Source: a virus | Direction: 5' to 3' (one strand) | DNA: 32,365 nt | Virus record (IMG/VR): IMGVR_UViG_3300028383_000181 | Location: 1-32,365 of that record | Shown here: piece by piece, positions 21,017-29,421 of the stretch | How the letters are laid out: each line of letters starts with the position of its first letter | Numbering within the stretch: the first letter of the stretch is position 1 | The notes under the pieces: model-generated | The model's database searches: none | What the model was told of the DNA's origin: nothing | Seen by the model: the letters and a program-made list of their open reading frames with translations, nothing else | Made by a program: the position numbers and the translations under genes

Positions 21017-23533
21017 ATGACGGAGACCTACGTCAGAGAAGGCAGGGAGTATAGCCGGGTCGCAACTAATCAGGCGAAGGCCACATTGGTGACCAAGGCT
21101 GCGACAGAACAGGCGTCAGCGGCACAGGCTCAGTACGCTCAGCGTATGGAGGATCTTCGGCTTCGGATTGACCCTGTGTACCGCGCCTCGCAGCAGTATA
21201 AGAAATCCTTGCGTGAGCTGATTCAGTTTCAAAGGGCCAGCGATCAGCCTATGGAGCAGTACCGTAAGCAGGTTGCTCTGTTGAAGGAAGAGTTCCGTAA
21301 AGTGTCTATGGGTGGGCGAGGTGCCCGCCGGTCGATGAGCAACCTAGGTATAGGTATCCAGCAAACTGGTTACCAGATCAGTGACTTTGCCATCCAAGTT
21401 CAAAGTGGACAAAGTGTTCTTGTTGCGTTTAGTCAACAGGCTTCGCAGTTGGTAGGTGTCCTACCCCTTGTGGCAAATGATATAGGTTTGAGCGCTCGTG
21501 CAGCCCTTGGATTAAGTGCTGGCCTTGGTATCGCTATCCCTCTGGTGACAACTGCGGCTAATGTTCTTCTTAATATGGGTAGAGAGTCAAAAGAGGCCGA
21601 AGGTGAAGTGGATTCCCTTTCTGATACTATGGACAGAGCGACATCCCTGTTCCAAAGAGCAAATAAACCTGTAGAAGATCTTACTGATACTTATGGAAAA
21701 TTTGCAGATGAAGTTAAAAGAGCAGCAGATTTTGCTGCCCGGACTGCCCTTCTTGAGTTAGGAGATAAAGTAGCTGAATTTAATCAAAATCTACGAGAAG
21801 AAGGTAACCTTGATGGTCTTATTGACAGACTGAACGCTCTTAGAGTAGCTGAAGAAAAACTAGAAAACGCTCCAGAAGGCTCAGGTCAGGGTTTTGCCCA
21901 GCGTGTAGGTGTTCTTCAGCTGCAAGTATCTTCTTTGTCAGAGAAAATGGGACTCACAGTTGTTCAGGCTGAGAACTTGAATGTGGCCCTTAATGCTATG
22001 ACAGAAGCCAGTGGGCCTGAAGCTATTGCGCAAAGTGCATCTGATATGCTCGACTTCATGCGAAAGGTCGAAGAGGAAACAGGTAAAGTACCTCCCTCTT
22101 TTAGACCCCTCATACCTCTCCTGGAAGAAGCTGTCCGTAAAGGAGCAGCTCTTTCTGGAGAAATAGATGGATCAACTGACGCAGCTTCCAGCCTCACAAA
22201 TCAATTTGACAGAGCAGTAGATAAAATCAACGCTATGTCTTCTGCAATAAGGAATTTCTATTCCGAATTGAGATCCGGTGGGCTCAATATACAAGCACTG
22301 GAGGCGCAACTATCAGCGTTACAGGGCGGTGCCACTAGGGCAGAAGCTAAAGGAGAGGGTCTCCGCAAAGAGCTTATGAGTACCGACCTCGCTCGGGAGA
22401 TAATGACTTCAGGAAGCGTAGGAGAGCAGGCCACGTTTCGGATGCAAGTGAACCAAAGAGTGGCTGATTCTATCCGCGAATCTCAGCTATCAAAACAAAT
22501 ATCTGAGTTCGGTGCAGGAGGTTCTGGTGGCGCAGGAGGCGGCGCAGGAGGCGGCTTTGATCCCCAAGAGTACATCGCCGGGTTGGAGCAGGAAGCACGG
22601 TTCAAGCGCACTCTGGTCGGGCTGTCCGATGAGCAGGTCAAGACCGAAGAACGCCGGCAGTCGATCGTCGAAAAACTGACTCAAGACGGCGAAAATCTGA
22701 CGGAGACCGAGTCGGAGCGCGTCGAAAAACTGTTGGAGACGGAAGCCCAGACGCGCCGTTTGATGGAGGCTGAAGAACAGCGCCAAGCCATGATGGACCA
22801 AGTGGAAGGTCACATGAAGAACGCTTTGATGTCGGTGGTAGATGGCTCCAAGTCCGTAGAAGATGCCTTCCGAAGCATGATGCGTAACATCCTGCTGGCC
22901 GTCTATGAACAGCAGGTGGCACAGCCCGCCGCAGAAGGTATTGGGAACCTGATCAGCACAGGAATAAGTTCACTGTTCCCTAGCGCGAAAGGGAACGTCT
23001 TCAGCGGTGGGGATCGTGTCACTGCATATGCTGATGGTGGCGTCGTCGACCGGGCGACCATGTTCCCGATGAGAGGTGGCACGGGCCTCATGGGCGAGGC
23101 TGGTCCGGAAGCGATCATGCCGCTCAAGCGCGGAAAGGGGGGCAAGCTGGGCGTGGCTTCTGAAGGTGGGGGTAGCCTGACTGTCAATGTTGTCATGGAC
23201 CCAAGCACAGGCGCCCTCGGTGCCTTCGTGCAGGACCAAGCGGGGCAAGTGGTTGCCAAGGCGAGATATCACTTCGCGCGCGAAACGCCGTTGCCACCAG
23301 CGAGTCGAAGTTCAGTTTCAGCCAGCAGATCATCCGCCACCCCGGTCAACGCTGGGAGGCAGATGTCTCCTTACCCCCTGTTCGCCGGGATCTTATGGCT
23401 CCGTGGATCTCCATGCTTATGTCACTTCGAGGACAGTTCGGTACTTTCCTGTTGGGTGATCCCGACTTCACGGGGCCGCAAGGGACTGCGACATCGGCCA
23501 CAGTGTCGGGGTCGGAAGGCAGTGAGACGTTGA
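21017..23533 (+). CDS. Tail tape-measure protein, frame disturbed at both ends
   Basis: The intact ORF is 838 aa from ATG 21017, but homologous-looking sequence (TQLAREYAVLNG) continues upstream without a start (see 20937). The N-terminal 120 residues are helical and charged; about residues 120-190 are hydrophobic (QSVLVAFSQQASQLVGVLPL and ALGLSAGLGIAIPLVTTAAN); the middle is heptad-rich; a GGSGGAGGGAGGG hinge lies near residue 500. The C-terminal MFPMRGGTGLMGEAGPEAIM is the conserved end motif of these proteins. After about 23275 the reading is arginine/serine/proline-rich nonsense, while another frame holds the next tail protein. The DNA of 21500-22480 is AT-richer than both ends. The protein sets tail length and fills the tube. 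Confidence 0.85.
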   Translation: MTETYVREGREYSRVATNQAKATLVTKAATEQASAAQAQYAQRMEDLRLRIDPVYRASQQYKKSLRELIQFQRASDQPMEQYRKQVALLKEEFRKVSMGGRGARRSMSNLGIGIQQTGYQISDFAIQVQSGQSVLVAFSQQASQLVGVLPLVANDIGLSARAALGLSAGLGIAIPLVTTAANVLLNMGRESKEAEGEVDSLSDTMDRATSLFQRANKPVEDLTDTYGKFADEVKRAADFAARTALLELGDKVAEFNQNLREEGNLDGLIDRLNALRVAEEKLENAPEGSGQGFAQRVGVLQLQVSSLSEKMGLTVVQAENLNVALNAMTEASGPEAIAQSASDMLDFMRKVEEETGKVPPSFRPLIPLLEEAVRKGAALSGEIDGSTDAASSLTNQFDRAVDKINAMSSAIRNFYSELRSGGLNIQALEAQLSALQGGATRAEAKGEGLRKELMSTDLAREIMTSGSVGEQATFRMQVNQRVADSIRESQLSKQISEFGAGGSGGAGGGAGGGFDPQEYIAGLEQEARFKRTLVGLSDEQVKTEERRQSIVEKLTQDGENLTETESERVEKLLETEAQTRRLMEAEEQRQAMMDQVEGHMKNALMSVVDGSKSVEDAFRSMMRNILLAVYEQQVAQPAAEGIGNLISTGISSLFPSAKGNVFSGGDRVTAYADGGVVDRATMFPMRGGTGLMGEAGPEAIMPLKRGKGGKLGVASEGGGSLTVNVVMDPSTGALGAFVQDQAGQVVAKARYHFARETPLPPASRSSVSASRSSATPVNAGRQMSPYPLFAGILWLRGSPCLCHFEDSSVLSCWVIPTSRGRKGLRHRPQCRGRKAVRR

Positions 23534-23802
23534 CCTTCACCATGAGCGGCACCCTACTGGCGGGTGACTACGTTCAGCTCGGGTCTGGGTCCAGCGCCCG
23601 TCTGTATCGACTTCTCGAAGATCGCTCCGGTAGCGGGACGGCAGAGGTCTGGCCTGCTCTTCGGACGGCATACTCAGGCGCGGCAGCCACCCTGTCAAAC
23701 CCTCGAGGTGTATTTCGACTCGCCTCGTCCGTGACTGAGTGGAGCATCAACAGCAGTAGCATCTACGGTATCAACTTCTCGGCAGTGGAGGTCATTACAT
23801 GA
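23395..23802 (+). CDS. Distal tail protein (beta-rich), N-terminus missing its start
   Basis: From ATG 23395 the protein is 135 aa: APWISMLMSLRGQFGTFLLG, GDPDFTGPQGTA, then a beta domain (TFTMSGTLLAGDYVQLGSGS, ARLYRLLEDRSGSGTAEVWP) and EWSINSSSIYGINFSAVEVI. In the same frame upstream, RNAVATSESKFSFSQQIIRH and PGQRWEADVSLPPVRRD are clearly part of it, because G.rW.a..slPP..R...W..fl.sLrG..GTF.lgDP is the standard order. No start exists between the stop at 23173 and 23395. The gene therefore appears joined out of frame to the tape-measure end. Confidence 0.7.
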   Translation: MAPWISMLMSLRGQFGTFLLGDPDFTGPQGTATSATVSGSEGSETLTFTMSGTLLAGDYVQLGSGSSARLYRLLEDRSGSGTAEVWPALRTAYSGAAATLSNPRGVFRLASSVTEWSINSSSIYGINFSAVEVIT

Positions 23803-24359
23803 GCCGCGACATCTCAACCCCCGTCAACACGGCCGTCGCAGCTGCCGAGATCCAGCCTTTCTTCGCAGTGGATCTACTATTTGACAGCCCGAATGAGCTC
23901 TACCTTTGGTCGGGATACGGCACCAAGACAATCGCCGGTAAAGATTATCTCGGGGCAGGGGAACTGTTGGCTATTTCGTCAGTGACGGAGACCAACGATA
24001 TATCTGCGCAGGGTGCGACGATCACCATCAGCGGTGTCCCGAGCGATTTACTGGCGAAAGCCTTTAACGAGCCATACCAGAACCGCGGCTGCAACATCTA
24101 CTTTGGTGTGGTCGGATCGGAAGATGATTACGCGAGCGTGTTCGCAGGATACCTCGACACGATGAACATCACCGAAGGGCCAGAGACCGGGACCATTGAA
24201 CTTTCGGTCGAGAACAGGCTCATCGACTTGGAACGCGCCCGCGTGTTCCGCTACACTGATTCATTTCAGAAAAGCCAGTTTACGGGAGATAAAGGTCTCG
24301 AGTTCGTCGCGTCCCTCCAGGACCAGCGTCTACCCTGGGGCAAAGGAATCAGCGATTGA
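23799..24359 (+). CDS. DUF2163-type tail protein, N-terminal domain
   Basis: A 186-aa protein overlapping the previous stop by four bases. FFAVDLLFDSPNELYLWSGY opens it, GELLAISSVTETNDISAQGA and TITISGVPSDLLAKAF follow, and IELSVENRLIDLERARVFRY with FTGDKGLEFVASLQDQRLPW closes it. This is the order of DUF2163-type proteins found in tails of alphaproteobacterial phages and gene transfer agents, usually followed by a peptidase and then the tip protein. Here a GNAT gene takes the place of the peptidase. Confidence 0.75.
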   Translation: MSRDISTPVNTAVAAAEIQPFFAVDLLFDSPNELYLWSGYGTKTIAGKDYLGAGELLAISSVTETNDISAQGATITISGVPSDLLAKAFNEPYQNRGCNIYFGVVGSEDDYASVFAGYLDTMNITEGPETGTIELSVENRLIDLERARVFRYTDSFQKSQFTGDKGLEFVASLQDQRLPWGKGISD

Positions 24360-24808
24360 TCTACCAACAGGAGTTCATCGACGACATCTACGAGGACTGC
24401 CAACCCTTGATTGCGCAGCACTGGGAAGAGATTGCGCTGAACCAAGACAAAATCAAGTTGAACCCAAACTGGGATGCTTACCGATCATTGGAAGGTATTG
24501 GTGCTTTTCGGATATTCACTGCGCGGGATGATGGCAAGTTGGTCGGGTACTTCGCAGTGTTTGTCGAACCGAACCTCCACTACCAAGATCATCTATTTGC
24601 TCGAAACGATGTGCTTTTCCTACACGAAGACTACCGAAAAGGGTTTTGCGGTGTGAAACTCATCCGTTTTGCGGAGAAGTGCCTGAAAGATGACGGCGTG
24701 TCTGTCCTTGCGATAAACACGAAGGCGCACAAAGACTTCTCTTCCGTTCTAAACTGGATGGGTTTCACTAAGACCGAGACCGTCCACACGAAATATATAG
24801 GTGTATAG
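24356..24808 (+). CDS. GNAT-fold acetyltransferase-like protein
   Basis: A 150-aa protein starting at TTG in a TTGA overlap with the previous stop. FRIFTARDDGKLVGYFAVFV, then LFLHEDYRKGFCGVKLIRFA and VLAINTKAHKDFSSVLNWMG with FTKTETVHTKY match the acetyl-CoA-binding core of GNAT enzymes (strand 4, the R/Q-x-x-G-x-G/A loop in weak form as RKGFCGVKL, and the final helix). Phages often carry such genes just before the tail-tip gene; the substrate is unknown. It stands where a tail peptidase is expected, and its DNA is slightly AT-richer than its neighbours. Confidence 0.75.
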   Translation: MIYQQEFIDDIYEDCQPLIAQHWEEIALNQDKIKLNPNWDAYRSLEGIGAFRIFTARDDGKLVGYFAVFVEPNLHYQDHLFARNDVLFLHEDYRKGFCGVKLIRFAEKCLKDDGVSVLAINTKAHKDFSSVLNWMGFTKTETVHTKYIGV

Positions 24809-27800
24809 ATGGCTATTTCCGCAGGGTCAGCACTCATATCTACTGTGGGAGCAGGTGTCACTCTCTCAGGAGGGACGATCGCGTTCTCAGCGGCCGCTCT
24901 CATCGGAAAGAGTTTTGTAACTCACTTTCTTGTGTCCACCGCCATTGGAGCGGCCATCAACGCTCTTACCCCCAAACCCGGTACTCCAGGTGCTGCAGGT
25001 TACACCGTCACTGCCAAGGGGTCCAATCTGGACCACCAGATCATCTATGGACAGACCCGCGTGGCTGGTGCGGTAGTGGCTGACTTCCTGAGCGGGGAAG
25101 GTGGGGCTGAAGGTACTCGTTTCCTCCACCGCGTTCAGGTGATGGCTGGACACGAGATCGAGTCTTATGAAGAGATATACGTCAACTCCTACAAGGTGAC
25201 GGAGTGGAAAGCGAACACGGCAGCTGGTGCCGGCGCGGTCACGGGTATCACCGACTTGACTCCTTGGCTCAATGACCCGTTCGCAGTCCTTGTGCCGACC
25301 AAACTGGTCGAGGTCGACCCGGATGGAACCGAGACCGTGGTCGAGGATTATGACTTCGATGAATATAATGCTCTAGCCATGCAGTTCTGGACGGGCGCTG
25401 ATGACCAGACTGCATCTACCAAACTCATCGCGAGTATCCCAAACAGCAAATGGACCTCGGATCATCGCTTGCGGGGGCGCGCCTATATGTACATCCGCAT
25501 GGGGCGTGATGTGGATGGCGATAACTTCCCTACAGGGGTGCCTGAGATCACCGCGGTCATCAAAGGTCGCAAGGTATATGACCCCCGCGAGGTATCCCAT
25601 GATCCGGGCGACAAGTCTACTTGGGAGTGGAGCAGCAATCCGGCTCTTTGTACCCGCGATTATCTGACCCAGGACTTCGGTCTGGGCGAGAAAGACATCC
25701 AGGTTGACGACGATCTGGTTACAGACGCCGCGGATGTCTGCGATCAGACAGCCGATGACGGCTCCACAAGATACACCTGCAATGGTGCGTTCACGACGGG
25801 CATACAGCCCTACGATTTCCTGAACAGCATTCTCACGTCAATGGGTGGCCTACTTTGGTATGCTCAGGGTCAGTGGCGAATGAAGCCTGCGTACTGGACC
25901 GCGCCTGTAGAGAGTTTCAACGAAGACGATTTCAGATCCACCATCAGTGTATCGACTCGGCACAGCCGCAAGGACAACTTCAACACCGTCGAAGGGACAT
26001 TCCGTGGGCCCAAGAGTAACTACTCACTCACCACGTTCCCTGCCGTGGATAGTGCGGCATCTATCGCGGCGGATGGAGGTACGGTCAGTAAGATCGATCT
26101 TGAGATGCCGTTCACTGACACGCCAGAAGAAGCACGTCGGATTGCGCGTATCGTGCTGGAGCGCAATCGGCAACAGATTACTGTCCGTGCCTCGTTCGGC
26201 CTCAAGGCTTTCCGGGTGCAAGTTGGTGATACCATAAATCTCAGTTTTGAACGCTTTGGTTGGGTCAACAAGACTTTTGAAGTTACCGAATGGACCTTCG
26301 GTAATGTTGATCAGTATGACATTCAAATAGATCTTACCCTCCGTGAGATCACTGAAAACGTATTCGATGAAGTAGACGACGGTGCTGTCTTTGAATTGGA
26401 TAACGCTGATGTCCCCTCTCCATTGGCAGGATTGACCGTTGCTAACCTCACAGCAACTTCCAGTGGGTTCACATCCACAGATGGCACTTTTGTCCCTAAC
26501 ATCCTGGTCGATTGGGATTCTGTATTAAACTCTAATGTTGCAGAGTATATCGTTGAATGGGGACGTGCAGCCTTTAGTTTTGCTGAGTATGGAGGTGAAG
26601 TCACTGATACAGGCTCTTTTACGACAAGAGAGCAATTCATTTTTGATGCTTACAATGACATCCTCTTGAGAAACCCTGACCAGAGCGGTTTTGATTTCTA
26701 TAATACGGGTGGTGGATCTGGCCTGACAGAGACTCAGATCAGGTTGCAGCTACAAAACTCTCCTGAGAAAAGAGCTATCAGCGGGAGTGTCAGGGTTGGT
26801 GGGGAGACCACAGAGTATACCATCTCTCCAGCAGCAGATGATTCCATGTATTCCATCAGGGTCAAAGCTATCAATGACTTTGGTACCTCATCTAAATGGG
26901 CAACTGTCACAGTTAATGTAGGTGTAGATGATACTGTCCCGGATGCTCCTACCGGCCTTTCTGCTGTTGGTTCATTTGGGTTTATTAATTTAAGCTGGGT
27001 AAACCCTCCCGATGTTGATTTCAATTTTGTTGAAGTATGGGAATCGACAGATAATAATCTTTCTAATGCAAGTCAAATTTCTGTAGTTCCTGGGAATGAC
27101 TTTAAGAGAGGCAACCTGTCTCCATTCACTACTAGGTACTACTGGGTACGGGCAGTTGATTACTCTGGTAACAAATCTAGCTTTGCAGGACCATCAGTAG
27201 CCACAACTGAGCAGATTACCGCTGGTGATATTGGAAATGCTGTTATTGATTATGACAATTTTGCTTCAGACGTAGTAAATCTATTTAATAGTATTCAATC
27301 TGACATAGGACAAGTATCAGATGATACTGTTGCTCTTGAGTCTGATGTTTCAACTCTTCAAAGCCAATTTACAACACTAGATGGTGAGGTTTCTACTAAC
27401 AGTACCGCTGTTTCTGGGTTAGAAACTAGAGTTACCAGTAATGAAGGCTCCATCTCAACCAATGCGTCTCAGATTACATCTTTAGAGTCTAGTTTAACAA
27501 CACTAGACGGTGAAGTTTCAGGTAACGCAACAGCTATCTCTGGTTTAGACACTAGAGTTACTGATAATGAGGGAGACATTACTGCTCAAGCCAGTCAAAT
27601 CTCCAGCCTATCCACAACAGTTGATGGTAACACCACAACTGTGACACAAGTTTCGGAGAGTGTTGACGGGATCGAGGGTCGTTATGGCGTAGAAATCGAC
27701 AACAACGGAAACATCACCGGATATCAACTTCTTTCTGGTGTCGGAGGTTCCGCATTTAATGTCCGTGCCGATCAGTTTGCAGTATTCGACAGTAACAACA

Positions 27801-28822
27801 ACGGAGGCGACAATCCGTTCACTATTTTAACAACGTCTACAACTATTGATGGAGTTACTTACCCAGCTGGTACTTATGTGCAAAACACATTGTTTGCCGA
27901 AGCGATTAGTGTCGGTACAACTAGCCAAGGGTTGTTTGTTAATTCTTTAGGTAAAGAGGATGCTGTTTATGTGTACCAAGATAGCGATTTAATTTACGGA
28001 CTTTTCGTTGAGAACTTTTACAATCCAGGTTTCTCTGAGGGAGCGGGAGGTGCGGCTCTTTTTAAGTCTTTTGGTGGTTTCACTGTAGAAATAAACAACA
28101 CAGAAAATAATCAAAGTACAGATGACGCCGCGGTGTTCGCTCAGAACTCTGACTCGCGACTTAGTGTTGGAGGAGCTGTATGGCTTGGGGAGTCTGGTCT
28201 TGATGGTGGTTATGGAGTAAATGTACTCAGAGGTGGGTATTATGACACATCTGGAGAAGGATACCTCCCTTTCACTGGATCTCACGAAGCGATGGTACTT
28301 AAAACAGAGGTTCTATCTCAAGGAGACATTGTGTGTGACCATGCAGTCGTTGCCAAAAGTATTAGTGACTCTTTCACTGAGGTAGTAAGGTCTACGAAAC
28401 CAAACATGCCTTCTGCAATAGGTGTCTATAAGGGTCCGAGATCTTCAGGCTGGGTAGGTATTGCGGCTTTCGTCGATAAAGACACTACTTCTGAAAACTC
28501 TTTGGCACCTGCAACAAACAGTGAAGGGGAAAAGGTTCATAGGGGACGTATTAAAGCATATAACCTAGACTGGACTGTGTATGAAGATGACTATACCCCC
28601 ATCTTTGTCAACTCTGTAGGTGAAGGTGCCATAAATGTCTGCGGCGAAGCTGGGAATATCTCAAAGGGTGATCTGATCGTGACCAGCAACATGGCCGGTA
28701 AGGGGATGAGGCAGTCGGACGACATCGTGCGGAGCTATACCGTCGCCAAAGCGCGGGAGGATGTGACTTTCTCGAGCCCAACTGAGGTGAAGATGATCGC
28801 CTGTATTTATCTGTGCGGGTGA
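24809..28822 (+). CDS. Tail-tip/host-specificity protein (J-like) with nested DUF4214 domain
   Basis: A 1337-aa protein beginning one base after the previous stop. Residues 1-60 are hydrophobic (FSAAALIGKSFVTHFLVSTA); 65-500 are the J-like tip core (DHQIIYGQTRVAGAVVADFL, TWEWSSNPALCTRDYLTQDF, EEARRIARIVLERNRQQITV). About 535-710 is an FN3-like domain interrupted at 605-655 by DUF4214 (FDAYNDILLRNPDQSGFDFY); a second FN3 follows (VPDAPTGLSAVGSFGFINLS). Residues about 812-977 are a trimeric coiled coil made of roughly 42-residue repeats (TLDGEVSTNSTAVSGLETRV). The C-terminus (GAINVCGEAGNISKGDLIVT, MIACIYLCG) resembles the end of cyanophage fibre proteins. It probably contacts the host surface. 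The second half is AT-richer than the first. Confidence 0.85.
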   Translation: MAISAGSALISTVGAGVTLSGGTIAFSAAALIGKSFVTHFLVSTAIGAAINALTPKPGTPGAAGYTVTAKGSNLDHQIIYGQTRVAGAVVADFLSGEGGAEGTRFLHRVQVMAGHEIESYEEIYVNSYKVTEWKANTAAGAGAVTGITDLTPWLNDPFAVLVPTKLVEVDPDGTETVVEDYDFDEYNALAMQFWTGADDQTASTKLIASIPNSKWTSDHRLRGRAYMYIRMGRDVDGDNFPTGVPEITAVIKGRKVYDPREVSHDPGDKSTWEWSSNPALCTRDYLTQDFGLGEKDIQVDDDLVTDAADVCDQTADDGSTRYTCNGAFTTGIQPYDFLNSILTSMGGLLWYAQGQWRMKPAYWTAPVESFNEDDFRSTISVSTRHSRKDNFNTVEGTFRGPKSNYSLTTFPAVDSAASIAADGGTVSKIDLEMPFTDTPEEARRIARIVLERNRQQITVRASFGLKAFRVQVGDTINLSFERFGWVNKTFEVTEWTFGNVDQYDIQIDLTLREITENVFDEVDDGAVFELDNADVPSPLAGLTVANLTATSSGFTSTDGTFVPNILVDWDSVLNSNVAEYIVEWGRAAFSFAEYGGEVTDTGSFTTREQFIFDAYNDILLRNPDQSGFDFYNTGGGSGLTETQIRLQLQNSPEKRAISGSVRVGGETTEYTISPAADDSMYSIRVKAINDFGTSSKWATVTVNVGVDDTVPDAPTGLSAVGSFGFINLSWVNPPDVDFNFVEVWESTDNNLSNASQISVVPGNDFKRGNLSPFTTRYYWVRAVDYSGNKSSFAGPSVATTEQITAGDIGNAVIDYDNFASDVVNLFNSIQSDIGQVSDDTVALESDVSTLQSQFTTLDGEVSTNSTAVSGLETRVTSNEGSISTNASQITSLESSLTTLDGEVSGNATAISGLDTRVTDNEGDITAQASQISSLSTTVDGNTTTVTQVSESVDGIEGRYGVEIDNNGNITGYQLLSGVGGSAFNVRADQFAVFDSNNNGGDNPFTILTTSTTIDGVTYPAGTYVQNTLFAEAISVGTTSQGLFVNSLGKEDAVYVYQDSDLIYGLFVENFYNPGFSEGAGGAALFKSFGGFTVEINNTENNQSTDDAAVFAQNSDSRLSVGGAVWLGESGLDGGYGVNVLRGGYYDTSGEGYLPFTGSHEAMVLKTEVLSQGDIVCDHAVVAKSISDSFTEVVRSTKPNMPSAIGVYKGPRSSGWVGIAAFVDKDTTSENSLAPATNSEGEKVHRGRIKAYNLDWTVYEDDYTPIFVNSVGEGAINVCGEAGNISKGDLIVTSNMAGKGMRQSDDIVRSYTVAKAREDVTFSSPTEVKMIACIYLCG

Positions 28823-28854
28823 TCTATTGGTCAGAAGAACGAAACTCAGCGCTT

Positions 28855-28940
28855 TCGTGACATACTCCGTGTGGTGTGATAATCTCGAGATGCATATTCG
28901 TGACATACTCCGTGTGGTGTGATAATCTCGAGATGCATAT
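28855..28940 (+). repeat. Perfect tandem duplication of a 43-bp promoter-like unit
   Basis: Bases 28855-28897 and 28898-28940 are identical. Each unit has GTGACA, 15 bases, then GATAAT inside TGTGATAAT (an extended -10 form), followed by the palindromes ATCTCGAGAT and ATGCAT. It lies in the only sizeable gap between the tip protein and the next gene. It could be a doubled promoter for the fibre genes; the spacing is short for sigma-70. Confidence 0.75.
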
Positions 28941-28967
28941 GCGAAAACAACCTTCGGAGGCCCAAAT

Positions 28968-29405
28968 ATGGCTACTTTTCAAAAAGTGAACGACTTCGTG
29001 GTGAATGCTGTTCACAACATGGATCTCGAGAGCGACCAGATCACTGTCGCACTGTCCGACACTGCACCTGCTTCGGAAACACTCAACCCGACGGGTGATG
29101 GCAACGGTGTCTTGTCTAACGTGACGGAGATCACGTACACGAACCTTTCGTCGCGCACCGTCACAACTACAGAGTCGTCCCAGACTGGCGGAACCTATAA
29201 GCTTGTCCTGGCTGACCTGACGTTGACGTCCTCAACTGGATCGACCGGCCCGTTCCGTTATGTATACCTCTACAACGAGACCGTGGCGACACCTGCGGAC
29301 CCGCTGATTGGCTATTATGACTACGGATCCTCGTTGACCTTGAACGACGGCGACTCGCTCACAATCGATTTCTCGGATGCTAACGGCGTCCTCCAGATCG
29401 CTTAA
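28968..29405 (+). CDS. Small phage structural protein
   Basis: A 145-aa protein with TCGGAGG upstream of ATG. MATFQKVNDFVVNAVHNMDL and ESDQITVALSDTAPASETLN begin it; NVTEITYTNLSSRTVTTTES and TYKLVLADLTLTSSTGSTGP continue a beta pattern to YVYLYNETVATPADPLIGYY. Proteins of this form (MATFQKxNxFVxNLxxxxHNL...DqixVALsnTaP) recur in phage structural regions and probably form small beta proteins on the tail or capsid. It is the first gene after the duplicated promoter-like unit. Confidence 0.7.
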   Translation: MATFQKVNDFVVNAVHNMDLESDQITVALSDTAPASETLNPTGDGNGVLSNVTEITYTNLSSRTVTTTESSQTGGTYKLVLADLTLTSSTGSTGPFRYVYLYNETVATPADPLIGYYDYGSSLTLNDGDSLTIDFSDANGVLQIA

Positions 29406-29421
29406 TCGGAGAAACTGAAAA

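Noticed and set aside
23187-23459. 90-aa ORF at the tape-measure end
   Set aside because: It is in the third frame of the disturbed region and reads as basic nonsense; the real tail protein is in another frame.
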